A stretch of 64,000 nt of DNA from Streptomyces sp. PT12 (GCF_003311645.1 NZ_QEST01000272.1:1-64000), one strand, 5' to 3'. Positions 47,929-57,156 are shown, counted from the stretch's first letter. Made by a program: numbers and translations. The notes: a model not told the origin generated them from the sequence alone.

Positions 47929-49093
47929 GCGCGGCAAGCCGCGGGCGTCGCGCCGCCGCGCGCCGGAGCCCTCGCCGCCCGACGACCTCGTCGGGGAGCC
48001 TTCGGATCCCGGCGAGCAGCGCCCGACGCTGCGCGGCCCGGGGGAGGGGCGCGCCGACCGGCGGCGGGCGGCCAAGCGGATCAAGCGCCGCAGACGCCTG
48101 AGGGCCACCAGGGAGATACCGATCCTCATAGGCACCGCGCTGCTGATCGCGCTGGTGCTCAAGACGTTTCTGGTCCAGGCGTTCGTCATCCCCTCCGGGT
48201 CGATGGAGGAAACGATTCGCGTGGACGACCGCGTGCTCGTGGACAAGCTGACGCCGTGGTTCGGCTGGGAGCCGTCGCGCGGCGAGGTGGTGGTCTTCAA
48301 GGACCCGGGCGGCTGGCTCGAGACCTCGGGCACGGAGGAGAGCACCGATCAAGGCCCCTTTGGAATCCGGCACATCCGATCGGCACTGACCTGGATCGGT
48401 CTGCTGCCGAGCGCGGACGATCAGGATCTGATCAAGCGGGTCATCGGCGTCGGCGGGGACACGGTGGTCTGCTGCGACCCCGAGGGCCGCGTCATGGTGA
48501 ACGGCGTCCCGCTGGACGAGCCGTATCTCTACCCCGACAATCCGCCGTCCCAGATCGAGTTCGACGTGACGGTCCCCGAGGGGAGCCTCTTCGTCATGGG
48601 CGATCACCGGTCGAACTCGGCCGATTCCCGCTATCACCTGGACGAGGATGGACATGGAACCGTCCCCGAGAACCTGGTCGTCGGGCGCGCGATGGTGATC
48701 GCCTGGCCGTTCGGGCACTGGAAAGGGCTGGACGGCACGGACGCGTTCTCCTCCGTGCCCGACGCCCCGTCGGCGGAGGGCGCCGTCGACGCCCGAGCGT
48801 ACCCGGGGGAGAATGGCCCCCGCAAAGAGAACGAATTGGCGCAACTCCCGATCCCTGCGGAACTCCCGCTCGTTATGGGAGTGGTGGGCCTGTTGCGACG
48901 TCGGGACAGGCTCGACGGCCCGGAGCGGAGCGTGAGGAGCGAATGTGGGGGACGTAGCGGTGGGTGCCCGGTCCGGCGCGGAAGGCCCGGAGGACCGTCC
49001 GGTGAATCCCGGCCCTGGAGGCGCACCCGGCGAAGAACCCCGCGGCGCCGACCCGGGGCGCGTGCCCCGGGAGGGCGGCCCGATCCCGGGTGA
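47921..49093 (+). CDS. sipX: Type I signal peptidase SipX
   Basis: 390 aa. A charged cytoplasmic N-terminus of about 65 residues, then transmembrane helix 67-84. Catalytic Ser94 (IPSGSMEE) and Lys172 (LIKRVIGVGGD). A second hydrophobic segment, LPLVMGVVGLL, lies near 310. The last 50 residues are Arg/Gly/Pro-rich and overlap the 5' end of sipY by 149 bases in another frame, so the C-terminus may be extended. Confidence 0.9.
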   Translation: MGERGKPRASRRRAPEPSPPDDLVGEPSDPGEQRPTLRGPGEGRADRRRAAKRIKRRRRLRATREIPILIGTALLIALVLKTFLVQAFVIPSGSMEETIRVDDRVLVDKLTPWFGWEPSRGEVVVFKDPGGWLETSGTEESTDQGPFGIRHIRSALTWIGLLPSADDQDLIKRVIGVGGDTVVCCDPEGRVMVNGVPLDEPYLYPDNPPSQIEFDVTVPEGSLFVMGDHRSNSADSRYHLDEDGHGTVPENLVVGRAMVIAWPFGHWKGLDGTDAFSSVPDAPSAEGAVDARAYPGENGPRKENELAQLPIPAELPLVMGVVGLLRRRDRLDGPERSVRSECGGRSGGCPVRRGRPGGPSGESRPWRRTRRRTPRRRPGARAPGGRPDPG

Positions 49094-50141
49094 CGCCGCC
49101 GCCCGCGCGGCGGGGGGCGACCCGGGCCCCGGCCCCGGGGACCCCGAGAACCCTGGGGACCGCGCGGGCTCGGGCTCCGAGCCATCCGACGCCGGGCCCG
49201 ACGACGGGGCGGAGTCCGCCGTGGACGCCCCGGGCGGGCGCCGTGGCAGGCGCCGCGGGCGCGAAGCGAAGCAGCGCTCCTTCTGGAAGGAGCTGCCCAT
49301 CCTGATCGGCATCGCCATCGTGCTCGCGCTGGTGATCAAGACGTTCCTGGTGCAGGCGTTCTCCATCCCCTCCAACTCCATGCAGAACACCCTCCAGGAG
49401 GGTGATCGCGTGCTCGTGGACAAGCTCACGCCCTGGTTCGGTGGCGAGCCCGAGCGTGGCGAAGTGGTGGTCTTCCACGACCCGGGCGGCTGGCTCGGGG
49501 AGGCGCCGGGCGGGAGCGGCGGGCTCGGCGGCGCGGTGCAGAGCGCGTTGAGCTTCATCGGGCTGATGCCGTCCGCCGAGGATCAGGACCTGATCAAGCG
49601 CGTGATCGCCGTCGGCGGGGACACCGTCGAGTGCGAAGAGGGCGGCGAGGTCCACGTCAACGGCGAGCCGCTCGACGAGAGCGAGTACCTCTTCCCTGGG
49701 AACACCCCCTGTGGCGACCGGCCGTTCGGCCCCATCGAGGTCCCAGAGGGGCGGCTGTGGGTGATGGGCGACCACCGGCAGGATTCGCTCGACTCCCGGT
49801 ACCACCAGAACCTCGAGGGCGGCGGCACCGTCTCCGAGGACGACGTGGTCGGGCGCGCCATCGTCATCGCGTGGCCGATCGACCGCTGGGGAACGCTCCC
49901 CGTCCCCGACAGCTACGGCTCGGTCGGCGCCGCGGCGATGGCCGCCACCCCCGCGGCGCTCGGCTTGGCCGGGGCGGTGCCGCTCGTGCTGATGCGCCGC
50001 AGGAGGCTGCTGAGGAAGGCCGAGGAGAGCGCGTCCGCGGCCGGACGGTCCGCGTCCGTGACCGCGGGGCTAGGACCTGCGGCGGGGCCTGCGGCGGGCT
50101 CCGCGGCGAGGCCCGCGGTGGGGGAGACCCCGCAGCGCTGA
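48945..50141 (+). CDS. sipY: Type I signal peptidase SipY
   Basis: 398 aa. A very long Pro/Gly/Asp-rich N-terminus (1-110) precedes the transmembrane helix (about 118-136), catalytic Ser145 (IPSNSMQN) and Lys218 (LIKRVIAVGGD). A second transmembrane helix is near 325-348. GTG at 48945 has a GAGGAG site, but the disordered N-terminus means a later start is possible. Confidence 0.9.
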   Translation: MGDVAVGARSGAEGPEDRPVNPGPGGAPGEEPRGADPGRVPREGGPIPGDAAARAAGGDPGPGPGDPENPGDRAGSGSEPSDAGPDDGAESAVDAPGGRRGRRRGREAKQRSFWKELPILIGIAIVLALVIKTFLVQAFSIPSNSMQNTLQEGDRVLVDKLTPWFGGEPERGEVVVFHDPGGWLGEAPGGSGGLGGAVQSALSFIGLMPSAEDQDLIKRVIAVGGDTVECEEGGEVHVNGEPLDESEYLFPGNTPCGDRPFGPIEVPEGRLWVMGDHRQDSLDSRYHQNLEGGGTVSEDDVVGRAIVIAWPIDRWGTLPVPDSYGSVGAAAMAATPAALGLAGAVPLVLMRRRRLLRKAEESASAAGRSASVTAGLGPAAGPAAGSAARPAVGETPQR

Positions 50142-50195
50142 CCCCGTCACCCGGGGTGGATAGGGTCGCCTTCCGAGCAACGATCGGAGGGGGGC

Positions 50196-50948
50196 GTGAT
50201 GAGCGGAGCCATACGCGGGCGGGGGCGGGTGGGCCGCGTGCTGTCCGGAGCCGCGGTGGGGGTCGGCTGTGTCCTGCTGCTCGGCGGCTTTGTGCTGGCC
50301 GCGATCCTGTACCAGCCCTATGCCGTGCCCACGGACTCGATGGCCCCCTCCGTGGTCGCGGGGGACCGGGTGCTGGCGCAGCGCATCGACGGCGGCGAGG
50401 TCCGCAGGGGCGATGTGGTCGTTTTCAGGGACGCCACATGGGGCGAGTCGCTGATGATCAAGCGTGTGGTGGGGATCGGGGGGGACGTCGTCGCCTGCTG
50501 CGACGAGAACGGTCGCCTCACGGTGAACGGCGAGCCGGTGGACGAGCCCTATCTGGCGGACACCGAGAACCCCGCGTCGAGCACCGGCTTCGACGCCGAG
50601 GTGCCCGAGGGGGAGCTGTTCCTGCTGGGGGACGACCGGGCGGACTCGCTCGACTCCCGCAGCCTGCTGACCGAGGCGGGCGGGGGCACGGTGCCCGCCG
50701 ACGCGGTCTCGGGGCGGGTCGAGGCGGTGGTGTGGCCAGTGGACCGGTTCGGCCAGCTGGGGCGGGCCACGGGCTTCGCGGAACAGCCAGGCGGGATCTC
50801 GGGCGCGGGGCCGCTGCGGCCGTTGTTCCAGGTGATCTGCGCGGGCGCCGTGCTGATCGTCGTCGGGGCCGTCTACCCCGCGCTGGCCCGCTTGAGGTCC
50901 CGGTCAGGACCGCCACGGCGTGCGGATGTCTCAGGTGACGCACAATGA
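50196..50948 (+). CDS. sipZ: Type I signal peptidase SipZ
   Basis: 250 aa, more diverged than the first three. Transmembrane helix about 20-38, catalytic Ser48 (PTDSMAPS), Lys89 (MIKRVVGIGGD), box E GDDRADSLDSR with Asp in place of the usual His, and a C-terminal transmembrane helix near 212-228. GTG 50196 and ATG 50199 are adjacent starts after GGAGG. Confidence 0.9.
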   Translation: MMSGAIRGRGRVGRVLSGAAVGVGCVLLLGGFVLAAILYQPYAVPTDSMAPSVVAGDRVLAQRIDGGEVRRGDVVVFRDATWGESLMIKRVVGIGGDVVACCDENGRLTVNGEPVDEPYLADTENPASSTGFDAEVPEGELFLLGDDRADSLDSRSLLTEAGGGTVPADAVSGRVEAVVWPVDRFGQLGRATGFAEQPGGISGAGPLRPLFQVICAGAVLIVVGAVYPALARLRSRSGPPRRADVSGDAQ

Positions 50949-50976
50949 GGGGACGCACGGCTGAAGGGGTAACGCC

Positions 50977-51312
50977 ATGAGTGCCGAGGATCTCGAAAAG
51001 TACGAGACCGAGATGGAGCTCAAGCTCTACCGGGAGTACCGGGATGTGGTCGGCCTCTTCACATATGTGATCGAGACTGAGCGGCGCTTCTACCTCACCA
51101 ATGACTACGAGATGCAGGTGCACTCAGTCCAAGGAGAGGTGTTCTTCGAGGTCTCGATGGCGGACGCCTGGGTCTGGGACATGTACAGGCCGGCGAGGTT
51201 CGTCAAGCAGGTGCGGGTGTTGACGTTCAAGGACGTGAACATTGAGGAGCTCAACCGCAGCGAACTGGACCTTCCCGAGGACTCGGGCTTCGGGGGCGGC
51301 CGGAACGCCTGA
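50977..51312 (+). CDS. DUF2469 family protein
   Basis: 111 aa, highly conserved in actinobacteria (MSAEDLEKYETEMELKLYRE, VVGLFTYVIETERRFYLTN, FFEVSMADAWVWDMYRP). Soluble, function unknown; normally encoded between the signal peptidase genes and yraN. Here yraN is not next to it because the following block appears inverted. Confidence 0.93.
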   Translation: MSAEDLEKYETEMELKLYREYRDVVGLFTYVIETERRFYLTNDYEMQVHSVQGEVFFEVSMADAWVWDMYRPARFVKQVRVLTFKDVNIEELNRSELDLPEDSGFGGGRNA

Positions 51313-51342
51313 TCGATCAGCACCACTCGATCGGGGGACGGG

Positions 51343-51372
51343 GTTTTCCACAGATCCCGCCGTGTCCACAGA
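51343..51372. other. DnaA-box-like direct repeat at the left edge of the inverted block
   Basis: TTTTCCACA (51344-51352) and GTGTCCACA, 18 bp further on, each match the Streptomyces DnaA box TTGTCCACA at eight of nine positions, and TCCACAGAT is repeated. The 11-mer GTTTTCCACAG (51343-51353) recurs inverted at 56878-56888. DnaA binding is inferred. Confidence 0.4.
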
Positions 51373-51420
51373 TTCGCGAGCAAGTCGTCACAGAGGGTCA
51401 CCGTTGGGCACCCTGGGGTC

Positions 51421-52719
51421 ATGACGCTCGTCGCCACACTGCTCAGCACGTTCCTGTTCGCCGTCACCCCCGAGGCCGCCGCCTGGCCGGTCCCCGGCGC
51501 CTCGGGCGCCTCACGCCCCCTGGTCGCCCGGGGCTTCGATCCGCCACCCCAGCGCTGGGCTGCGGGCCACCGCGGGGTCGATCTGATCACCCACGCCGGA
51601 GCCGAGGTCCGCGCGGCCGTCGCGGGGCGCGTCGTCTTCGCCGGGCCGGTGGCCGGGCGGGGAGTGATCAGCATCGAGCTGCCCGCGGGGCAGGAGGGGG
51701 GACCCGCGCCCCGCATCACCTACGAGCCGGTGGAGGCGTCGGTCGCCGTGGGCGACGAGGTCGCGGCGGGGGATGTCGTCGGCCGACTGGCCGAGGGCCC
51801 GTTCCACTGCGCCGAGCCTTGTCTGCACTGGGGGCTGCGGGTGGGCGAGACCTACCGGGACCCGCTCTCGCTCCTTCCGGAGCGGCTGCTACGCCGGGGC
51901 CCCTCCCGGCTGCTGCCGACCACCGGCGTGCCCGTCCCCGGGGAGGCAGGAGACCCCATCGAGGGCGACCCTGGCGGCGAGGTCGGCGATCGCCTCGGGG
52001 GGCGGCGACCCGGGGTGGCCGAGGTGGCGCACCGCCGCGTCGACCACGCCCTGGAGGAGCCCCGCGACCAGGCGCGGCTCCTCGTGGCCGAGCCGCCCGA
52101 GCACGTCGACGAGCATGTCGAGCAGCCCACCCAGCGCCGCATGGGCGCGCTCCGCGGCCGCCTCGTTCAGCTCGTGCGCGGCGCAGGCCAGCACGGCCCG
52201 GTGCCGCTCGTCCGCCGTGAGGGCGAGCTGCGCCCGCACGTAGGACTCCGCCTTGGCCCGGGGCGTGGGGGCCGCGTCCATCGCGGCCGCCACCCGGGTG
52301 GTCCCCAGGAGAAGGACACGCGCGCACAGCTCCTCGACCAGGGCCGCGCGGGACGGGAAGTGCTCATGGACCGCGGAGGTGGCCAGCCCGGTCCGCTCGG
52401 CGAGTGCCGGGAAGGTCAGCGCCGGGGGTCCGCCCTCCGTCAGCAGCGATCCGGCCGCGTCCAGCAGGGCGGTGCGCCGCCTCCTGCGGCGCTCGGCTGC
52501 CTCGGCCGTCGGAATCCTGGACACGCCCTCACTGTAGGGCGCGGGGGGCGAGCCGCCAGCTGGTTCACCCGGATGTGCGCCCCGCCGTCCACGGAGGATG
52601 ACCCGCGCGGTGACCCGACCGGGGGCCGCGGCCGCCGCGTCAGCCGGTCACATCGGCGAGCTTGGCCCTCAGCTGGAGCACCGACTTGGTGTGGATCTGG
52701 CTCACCCGGCTCTCCGTGA
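51421..52719 (+). CDS. M23 metallopeptidase-family protein with lost stop codon
   Basis: The open frame has 432 codons, but only the first 175 or so are peptidase: a signal-like N-terminus ([21 protein letters not shown]), [27 protein letters not shown] and [24 protein letters not shown]. These are the LytM/M23 core; the catalytic HxH is seen as LHWG. Relatives end soon after PTTGVPVP. Here the frame reads on, antisense to the complete tetR gene, to 52719, so the tail is probably meaningless. In actinobacteria this gene is normally divergent from rpsB. Confidence 0.7.
   Translation: MTLVATLLSTFLFAVTPEAAAWPVPGASGASRPLVARGFDPPPQRWAAGHRGVDLITHAGAEVRAAVAGRVVFAGPVAGRGVISIELPAGQEGGPAPRITYEPVEASVAVGDEVAAGDVVGRLAEGPFHCAEPCLHWGLRVGETYRDPLSLLPERLLRRGPSRLLPTTGVPVPGEAGDPIEGDPGGEVGDRLGGRRPGVAEVAHRRVDHALEEPRDQARLLVAEPPEHVDEHVEQPTQRRMGALRGRLVQLVRGAGQHGPVPLVRREGELRPHVGLRLGPGRGGRVHRGRHPGGPQEKDTRAQLLDQGRAGREVLMDRGGGQPGPLGECREGQRRGSALRQQRSGRVQQGGAPPPAALGCLGRRNPGHALTVGRGGRAASWFTRMCAPPSTEDDPRGDPTGGRGRRVSRSHRRAWPSAGAPTWCGSGSPGSP
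51889..52524 (-). CDS. TetR-family transcriptional regulator
   Basis: 211 aa. The N-terminal DNA-binding domain [17 protein letters not shown]...[32 protein letters not shown] is unambiguous. The C-terminal ligand domain is helical. The last 15 residues ([15 protein letters not shown]) are coded antisense to the peptidase C-terminus and are probably not original. GTG start. It lies downstream of whiG on the same strand. Confidence 0.85.
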   Translation of the reverse strand: MSRIPTAEAAERRRRRRTALLDAAGSLLTEGGPPALTFPALAERTGLATSAVHEHFPSRAALVEELCARVLLLGTTRVAAAMDAAPTPRAKAESYVRAQLALTADERHRAVLACAAHELNEAAAERAHAALGGLLDMLVDVLGRLGHEEPRLVAGLLQGVVDAAVRHLGHPGSPPPEAIADLAARVALDGVSCLPGDGHAGGRQQPGGAPA

Positions 52720-53482
52720 CGCCCAGCACCTCGCCGATCTCCGCGAGCGTCAGCCCCTCGTAGTAGTAGAGGGTCACCACGGTCTTCTCGCGCTCCGGCA
52801 GGGTGTTGACCGCGCGGGCCAGCAGGCGGCGCAGCTCGCGGTCCTCGGCCACCTCCACGGGGTTGTCCGCGGCGGTGTCCTCCAGGGTGTCCATCAGGCT
52901 GAGCCGGTCGCCGCCCTCGCCTCCGGTGTGCAGCAGCTCCTCGAGGGCCACGACGTTCGCCAGCGACAACTGACTGAAGACCGCGTGCAGTTCGTCCAGG
53001 GACACCCCCATCTCCGCAGCCACCTCCGGCTCGGAGGGCGTGCGGCGCAGGGACGCCTCGAGGGTGGCGTAGGCCCGCTCGATCGCCCGCGCCTTCTGCC
53101 GCACCGAGCGCGGGATCCAGTCCAGCGCCCGCAGCTCGTCGATCATCGCGCCCCTGATGCGCGTGATGGCGTACGTCTCGAACTTGATGGAACGATCAGG
53201 GTCGAACTTCTCGATGGCGTCGATCAGTCCGAACACCCCGGAGGACACGAAGTCGGCCTGCTCCACATTGGGCGGCAGCCCCACGCTCACCCGGCCCGCC
53301 ACATACTTCACCAGCGGCGAGTAGTGGAGGATCAGCTGCTCCCGCAGCCGCTCGTCGCCGGTGGCCTTGTAGGCGTGCCACAGCTCGTCGAGCGCGGTGG
53401 ACGGGGCGGAGGGGGTGGCGCCCTCCGCCGCGGCCGGCGCTGCCGGAGCCGCGTGCCGAGGCCCCAAGGAGTGCTGTGGCAT
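52640..53482 (-). CDS. whiG: RNA polymerase sigma factor WhiG
   Basis: 280 aa FliA-type sigma factor that starts aerial hyphae on sporulation. Region 2 is [45 protein letters not shown], and region 4 is [37 protein letters not shown]. The start was set at MPQHSLG as in S. coelicolor. The open frame continues to 53581 without support. No flagellar genes are near. Confidence 0.96.
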   Translation of the reverse strand: MPQHSLGPRHAAPAAPAAAEGATPSAPSTALDELWHAYKATGDERLREQLILHYSPLVKYVAGRVSVGLPPNVEQADFVSSGVFGLIDAIEKFDPDRSIKFETYAITRIRGAMIDELRALDWIPRSVRQKARAIERAYATLEASLRRTPSEPEVAAEMGVSLDELHAVFSQLSLANVVALEELLHTGGEGGDRLSLMDTLEDTAADNPVEVAEDRELRRLLARAVNTLPEREKTVVTLYYYEGLTLAEIGEVLGVTESRVSQIHTKSVLQLRAKLADVTG

Positions 53483-53632
53483 GCGTTGTGTTGAGCCGAT
53501 CTGCGGGATTACGGGTGGGGGTGGGGGTAACGCGACGGGGACTCTGCGAGCGTAGCGTGAGCACGGCGTAGCATTGCGCACGTCGAGGTCGGCGGCTATG
53601 CGCAGATACGTTCCGCTGCGCGCACCGTGGGG

Positions 53633-54811
53633 TTACGCCCGGGCCCTGTCCCGGCGCCTCGGCCGCTTCGCCTCCCTGGGCCGTCTCCTGCGCAACTGCC
53701 AGCGCTCGCCCGCCCGTTCGACGAAGCCAAGGGTGCTCAGCTCCCGAAGCCGCGCCTCCACGGCGGCCACTCCCATCCCCGCCTCCCCGGCCACCGCCGC
53801 CGCGCCGACCGCGCTCGTCGCGGGCAGCGCGTCGAGCACCCGCGCCGTCTGCGGGGCCAGCAGGTCCCGCGGCACCGCGGGGCCGTTCTCCTCGGTGGCC
53901 AGCTCCCCCATCTCCCCGACCAGCTCGATGATTTCGCCCGCGTCGCCGACCGGCGTCGCCTCCCCACGGATCAGCCGGTGCGTCCCCGCCGAGAGCCCTG
54001 AGGTCACCGGGCCCGGCACGGCCATCAGATGGCGCCCCAGCCGTCGGGCGTGCCGCGCGGTGATCAGCGCGCCGCTGCGCCGGGCCGCCTCGACCACCAC
54101 GGTGCCCCGGGTGAGGGCGGCGATCACGCGATTCCGCTGGACGAAGCGGCCGCGGGTGGGGTGGTCGCCCGGCGGCAGCTCGGCCACCAGCAGCCCCTGC
54201 TCGGCGATCTCCCGCAACAGCCCGTGATGGAACGCCGGATAGCTCACATCCACCCCGCAGGCCAGCACCCCGACCGTCGTGCCCCCGCCGCGCAGGGCAC
54301 CCTGGTGGGCCGCGGCGTCGACCCCATCGGCGCCGCCCGAGATCACCGTCCAGCCGCGATCCGCGAGGGTCAGGCCCAACTCGTGTGCCACGAGTGTGCC
54401 GTAGTGCGTGCACTTCCGCGCGCCCACGAGCGCCACCGACCGCACCGCCACGAGCCGCAGCGAGCATCCGCCGCGCACCCACAGGCCCAGGGGGCGCGCA
54501 TGGCCCAGATCGTTCAGCTGGGACGGCCACTCGCGGTCCCCCGGGCACACGAAGCGCCCGCCGAGCCGGGCGATCCACGCCAGGTCCCGCTCCGGCGCCG
54601 CCCGCTCGGCGCGCACGAGCAGCCCGTCCCAGCGCGCGGGCGAGAGCTCCGGCGGCCGGGGCCCGCCCGCGCGCAGCGTCCGCCACACCTCCTCGGGGCC
54701 CGATCCGGCCAGCCAGCGCCCGGTCAGCCCGTCCCCTGGCTCGACGATCCGCGCCAGCGCCGCCCGCGCCAGGCGGCTCGCCTCGCTCTCCCGCCCCGGA
54801 GACGCCGTCAT
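53633..54811 (-). CDS. dprA: DNA processing protein DprA
   Basis: 392 aa. The Rossmann-like core has SVALVGARKCTHYG, VISGGADGVDAAAH and GRFVQRNRVIAALT; a winged-helix-like C-terminal domain follows. DprA loads RecA on incoming single strands in competent bacteria; Streptomyces uses it in chromosome transfer or repair at most (inferred). Its start overlaps the comM stop by four bases. Confidence 0.94.
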   Translation of the reverse strand: MTASPGRESEASRLARAALARIVEPGDGLTGRWLAGSGPEEVWRTLRAGGPRPPELSPARWDGLLVRAERAAPERDLAWIARLGGRFVCPGDREWPSQLNDLGHARPLGLWVRGGCSLRLVAVRSVALVGARKCTHYGTLVAHELGLTLADRGWTVISGGADGVDAAAHQGALRGGGTTVGVLACGVDVSYPAFHHGLLREIAEQGLLVAELPPGDHPTRGRFVQRNRVIAALTRGTVVVEAARRSGALITARHARRLGRHLMAVPGPVTSGLSAGTHRLIRGEATPVGDAGEIIELVGEMGELATEENGPAVPRDLLAPQTARVLDALPATSAVGAAAVAGEAGMGVAAVEARLRELSTLGFVERAGERWQLRRRRPREAKRPRRRDRARA

Positions 54812-56418
54812 GGCAGGCTCCCCGCCACCCCGGCTCCGCGCCGCACCCCCGTGCGCAACTCCAGCGCGGCGTCGACGTCCTCGGCCGTGGGCCGGTCGTG
54901 CCCCGCCAGGTCCGCCACCGTCCAGGCCACCCTCAGCACCCGGTCGAGCCCTCGCGCGGTGAGCAGCCCGCGGTCCATGTCCTGCTCGGCGCGGGCCAGC
55001 GCGCTAGGCGGCGGCGACCAGCGGGTGCGCAACTCATGGCCCGCCACCTCGGCGTTGGTCGCCCAGGGAGTCCCGGCGAACCGCGCGGCGGCCCGCTGCC
55101 GCGCCTCGAGCACCCGGGCCGCCACCACCGCCGTCGGCTCCCCGCCCGCCGTCGAGATCAACTCCGCCCGGCTCACGGGATCCACCGGCACCCGCAGGTC
55201 CACCCGGTCGAGCAGCGGCCCTGAGAGCCGGGCGCGATACCGCCGGACCGTGCTGGGCAGGCAGTCGCAGTCCCCGTAGGGGGAGCCGTGGCGGCCGCAC
55301 GGGCAGGGGTTCGTCGCGAGGACGAGCAGCACCCGGGCGGGCATCCGCACCACCCCCGCCGACCGGGCCACCACGACATGTCCCGACTCCAGCGGCTGGC
55401 GCAGCGCGTCGAGCGCCTGGCCGCTCATCTCGGCGGCCTCGTCGAGGAAGAGGACACCATGGTGCGCCAGCGACACCGCCCCCGGTCTTGGCAGCCCCGT
55501 GCCGCCACCCACCAACGCGGCCATCGACGCCGAGTGGTGGGGCGCGCAGTACGGCGGGCGGTCGATCAGCGGCCGCTCGTGCGTCAGCGAGCCGCCCACC
55601 GAGTGCACCGCGGTGACCTCCAGCGACTCCTGCCGCGTCAGCGGCGGCAGCAGCCCGGGCAGCCGCTCGGCCAGCATTGTCTTCCCCGCCCCCGGCGCCC
55701 CCTTGAGCAGCAGATGGTGGCGGCCCGCGGCGGCCACCTCGAGGGCGCGGCGGGGGAGCCGCTGCCCCGAGACCTCCGCGAGGTCGGGCGGCCGCTCCCC
55801 GCCAGGCGTCGTGCAGAGCCCGCCTGGCGGCGGGTGCCCCCAGCCCGCACCGAGGGGCGGGAGCCCTCCTGGCCCTTCGTCGGGCGCGGGCTCGTCGGGC
55901 ACCGGCTCGTCGGCGAGCACGGCGATCAACTGCCGCAGGCTGCGCACCCCGAGGACCGCCACATCGGGAACGAGCGCCGCCTCCGCCGCCGTCTGCTCGG
56001 GCACCACCACCTGGCGGTACCCGGCCTCGGCAGCGGTCAGCACCGCGGGCAGCACGCCCCTGACCGGGCGGACCCGCCCGTCGAGCCCCAACTCGCCGAT
56101 CATCATCACGTCCTCGATGACCCTGGGGTCGATCCGCTCGGCCGCGGCCAGCACGCTGCACGCCACCGCCAGGTCGAACCCGCTGCCCGTCTTGGGCACC
56201 GCCGCCGGGTTCAGCCCGACCGTCAGCTTCTTCTGCGGCCACTGGGCCCCGGAGTTGATCACCGCGGCCCTGACCCGGTCCCTGCTCTCGCTCAGGGACT
56301 TGTCCACGAGCCCCACGAGGGAGAAGGTCGCGACGCCGGGCTCCAGATCGGCCTGGACCTCGACCACCACCCCCTCGACGCCGACCAGGGCCACCGCGCA
56401 CGTGCGGGCGAACGCCAT
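54808..56418 (-). CDS. comM: Mg-chelatase-like AAA+ protein ComM (YifB)
   Basis: 536 aa. N-terminal ComM domain (CAVALVGVEGVVVEVQADLEPG, TVGLNPAAVPKTGSGFDLAVA), Walker A GAPGAGKTMLAERLPG, Walker B VLFLDEAAE, and the NPCPCG segment. ComM is a branch-migration helicase in transformation. The start is the ATG at 56418, overlapping the yraN stop (TGATG); the longer open frame to 56643 is inside yraN. Confidence 0.94.
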   Translation of the reverse strand: MAFARTCAVALVGVEGVVVEVQADLEPGVATFSLVGLVDKSLSESRDRVRAAVINSGAQWPQKKLTVGLNPAAVPKTGSGFDLAVACSVLAAAERIDPRVIEDVMMIGELGLDGRVRPVRGVLPAVLTAAEAGYRQVVVPEQTAAEAALVPDVAVLGVRSLRQLIAVLADEPVPDEPAPDEGPGGLPPLGAGWGHPPPGGLCTTPGGERPPDLAEVSGQRLPRRALEVAAAGRHHLLLKGAPGAGKTMLAERLPGLLPPLTRQESLEVTAVHSVGGSLTHERPLIDRPPYCAPHHSASMAALVGGGTGLPRPGAVSLAHHGVLFLDEAAEMSGQALDALRQPLESGHVVVARSAGVVRMPARVLLVLATNPCPCGRHGSPYGDCDCLPSTVRRYRARLSGPLLDRVDLRVPVDPVSRAELISTAGGEPTAVVAARVLEARQRAAARFAGTPWATNAEVAGHELRTRWSPPPSALARAEQDMDRGLLTARGLDRVLRVAWTVADLAGHDRPTAEDVDAALELRTGVRRGAGVAGSLP

Positions 56419-56804
56419 CACGCCACCCCCCTCACATGCTCGACCTGGGGCGCGCCCCGCTCCGGCAGCAGCACCCCCACCATGTCGATCCGCACCCCAC
56501 CGGGCGGCGGCTCCCCGTGGACCGCGAGCCACCGCTCGCTCAACCACCAGTCCGCCAGCCTCCGCAGCCGCGCGATCTTGTCGGGCGTCACCGCCGCCAT
56601 CGGATGCTGGAACGCGCCTCCCCGCCGGGTCTTCACCTCGCACACCGCCAGCGCGCCCCCGCGCTCCCGCGGGTCCTGCGCGACGATGTCGATCTCCCCG
56701 CCGCGACAGCGCCAGTTCCGCTCGATGACGGCCATGCCCGCCTCCCGCAGTCTGCGGACCGCGAGGTCCTCCCCGAAGCGGCCGAGCCCTCTGCGTCGAT
56801 CCAT
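56418..56804 (-). CDS. yraN: UPF0102 protein YraN
   Basis: 128 aa. A nuclease-like fold: [32 protein letters not shown] and [12 protein letters not shown] carry the Asp-x-Glu/Lys pattern of restriction-type nucleases. Role unknown, always near comM and dprA. Start ATG at 56804. First gene of the minus-strand yraN-comM-dprA-whiG run. Confidence 0.93.
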   Translation of the reverse strand: MDRRRGLGRFGEDLAVRRLREAGMAVIERNWRCRGGEIDIVAQDPRERGGALAVCEVKTRRGGAFQHPMAAVTPDKIARLRRLADWWLSERWLAVHGEPPPGGVRIDMVGVLLPERGAPQVEHVRGVA

Positions 56805-57156
56805 CTGTGTGTCACCTCCGTCACCGAGGGTGCGGCAACGCCCGGACAGAAGTGGATCTTGGTGGAAAAACCTCCCCCTGTGGAAAACTCCCTCACTCCT
56901 TCGGGGAGATCGACGGCCTGTCGCCCGGGGATGTTCCGGTCCCGTACACTTCTGGTGGCGATCCGGGGTCCCGGATCGACCTCGCATGCCCCGCCGCTTC
57001 GGCGTTCCGGCCCGTCCGTGGCGCCGCGGTGGCCGCGTCTCTCGGTCCGTGGAGCGGCCTGTCACCAGGCGGTTCCACGGCGGGCGCGCCGGGGCGTCAG
57101 GGGCGCCCGCCCGCCCGGGCGGCGCCGACAACCGAGCGTGAACAAGGAGAACGGCC
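56805..57156 (+). promoter_or_regulatory. 352-bp gap upstream of rpsB with promoter-like sequence
   Basis: No gene is seen. TACACT (56945-56950) is a likely -10 for rpsB, giving a leader of about 200 nt. A TGTGGAAAA (56880-56888) is the inverse of a DnaA-like box, and CTGTGGAAAAC (56878-56888) mirrors 51343-51353. This is the right edge of the inverted block. Confidence 0.45.

Noticed and set aside
53196-54686. 496-codon minus-strand frame across whiG and dprA
   Set aside because: Out of frame with both; Gly/Arg-rich with no motifs.
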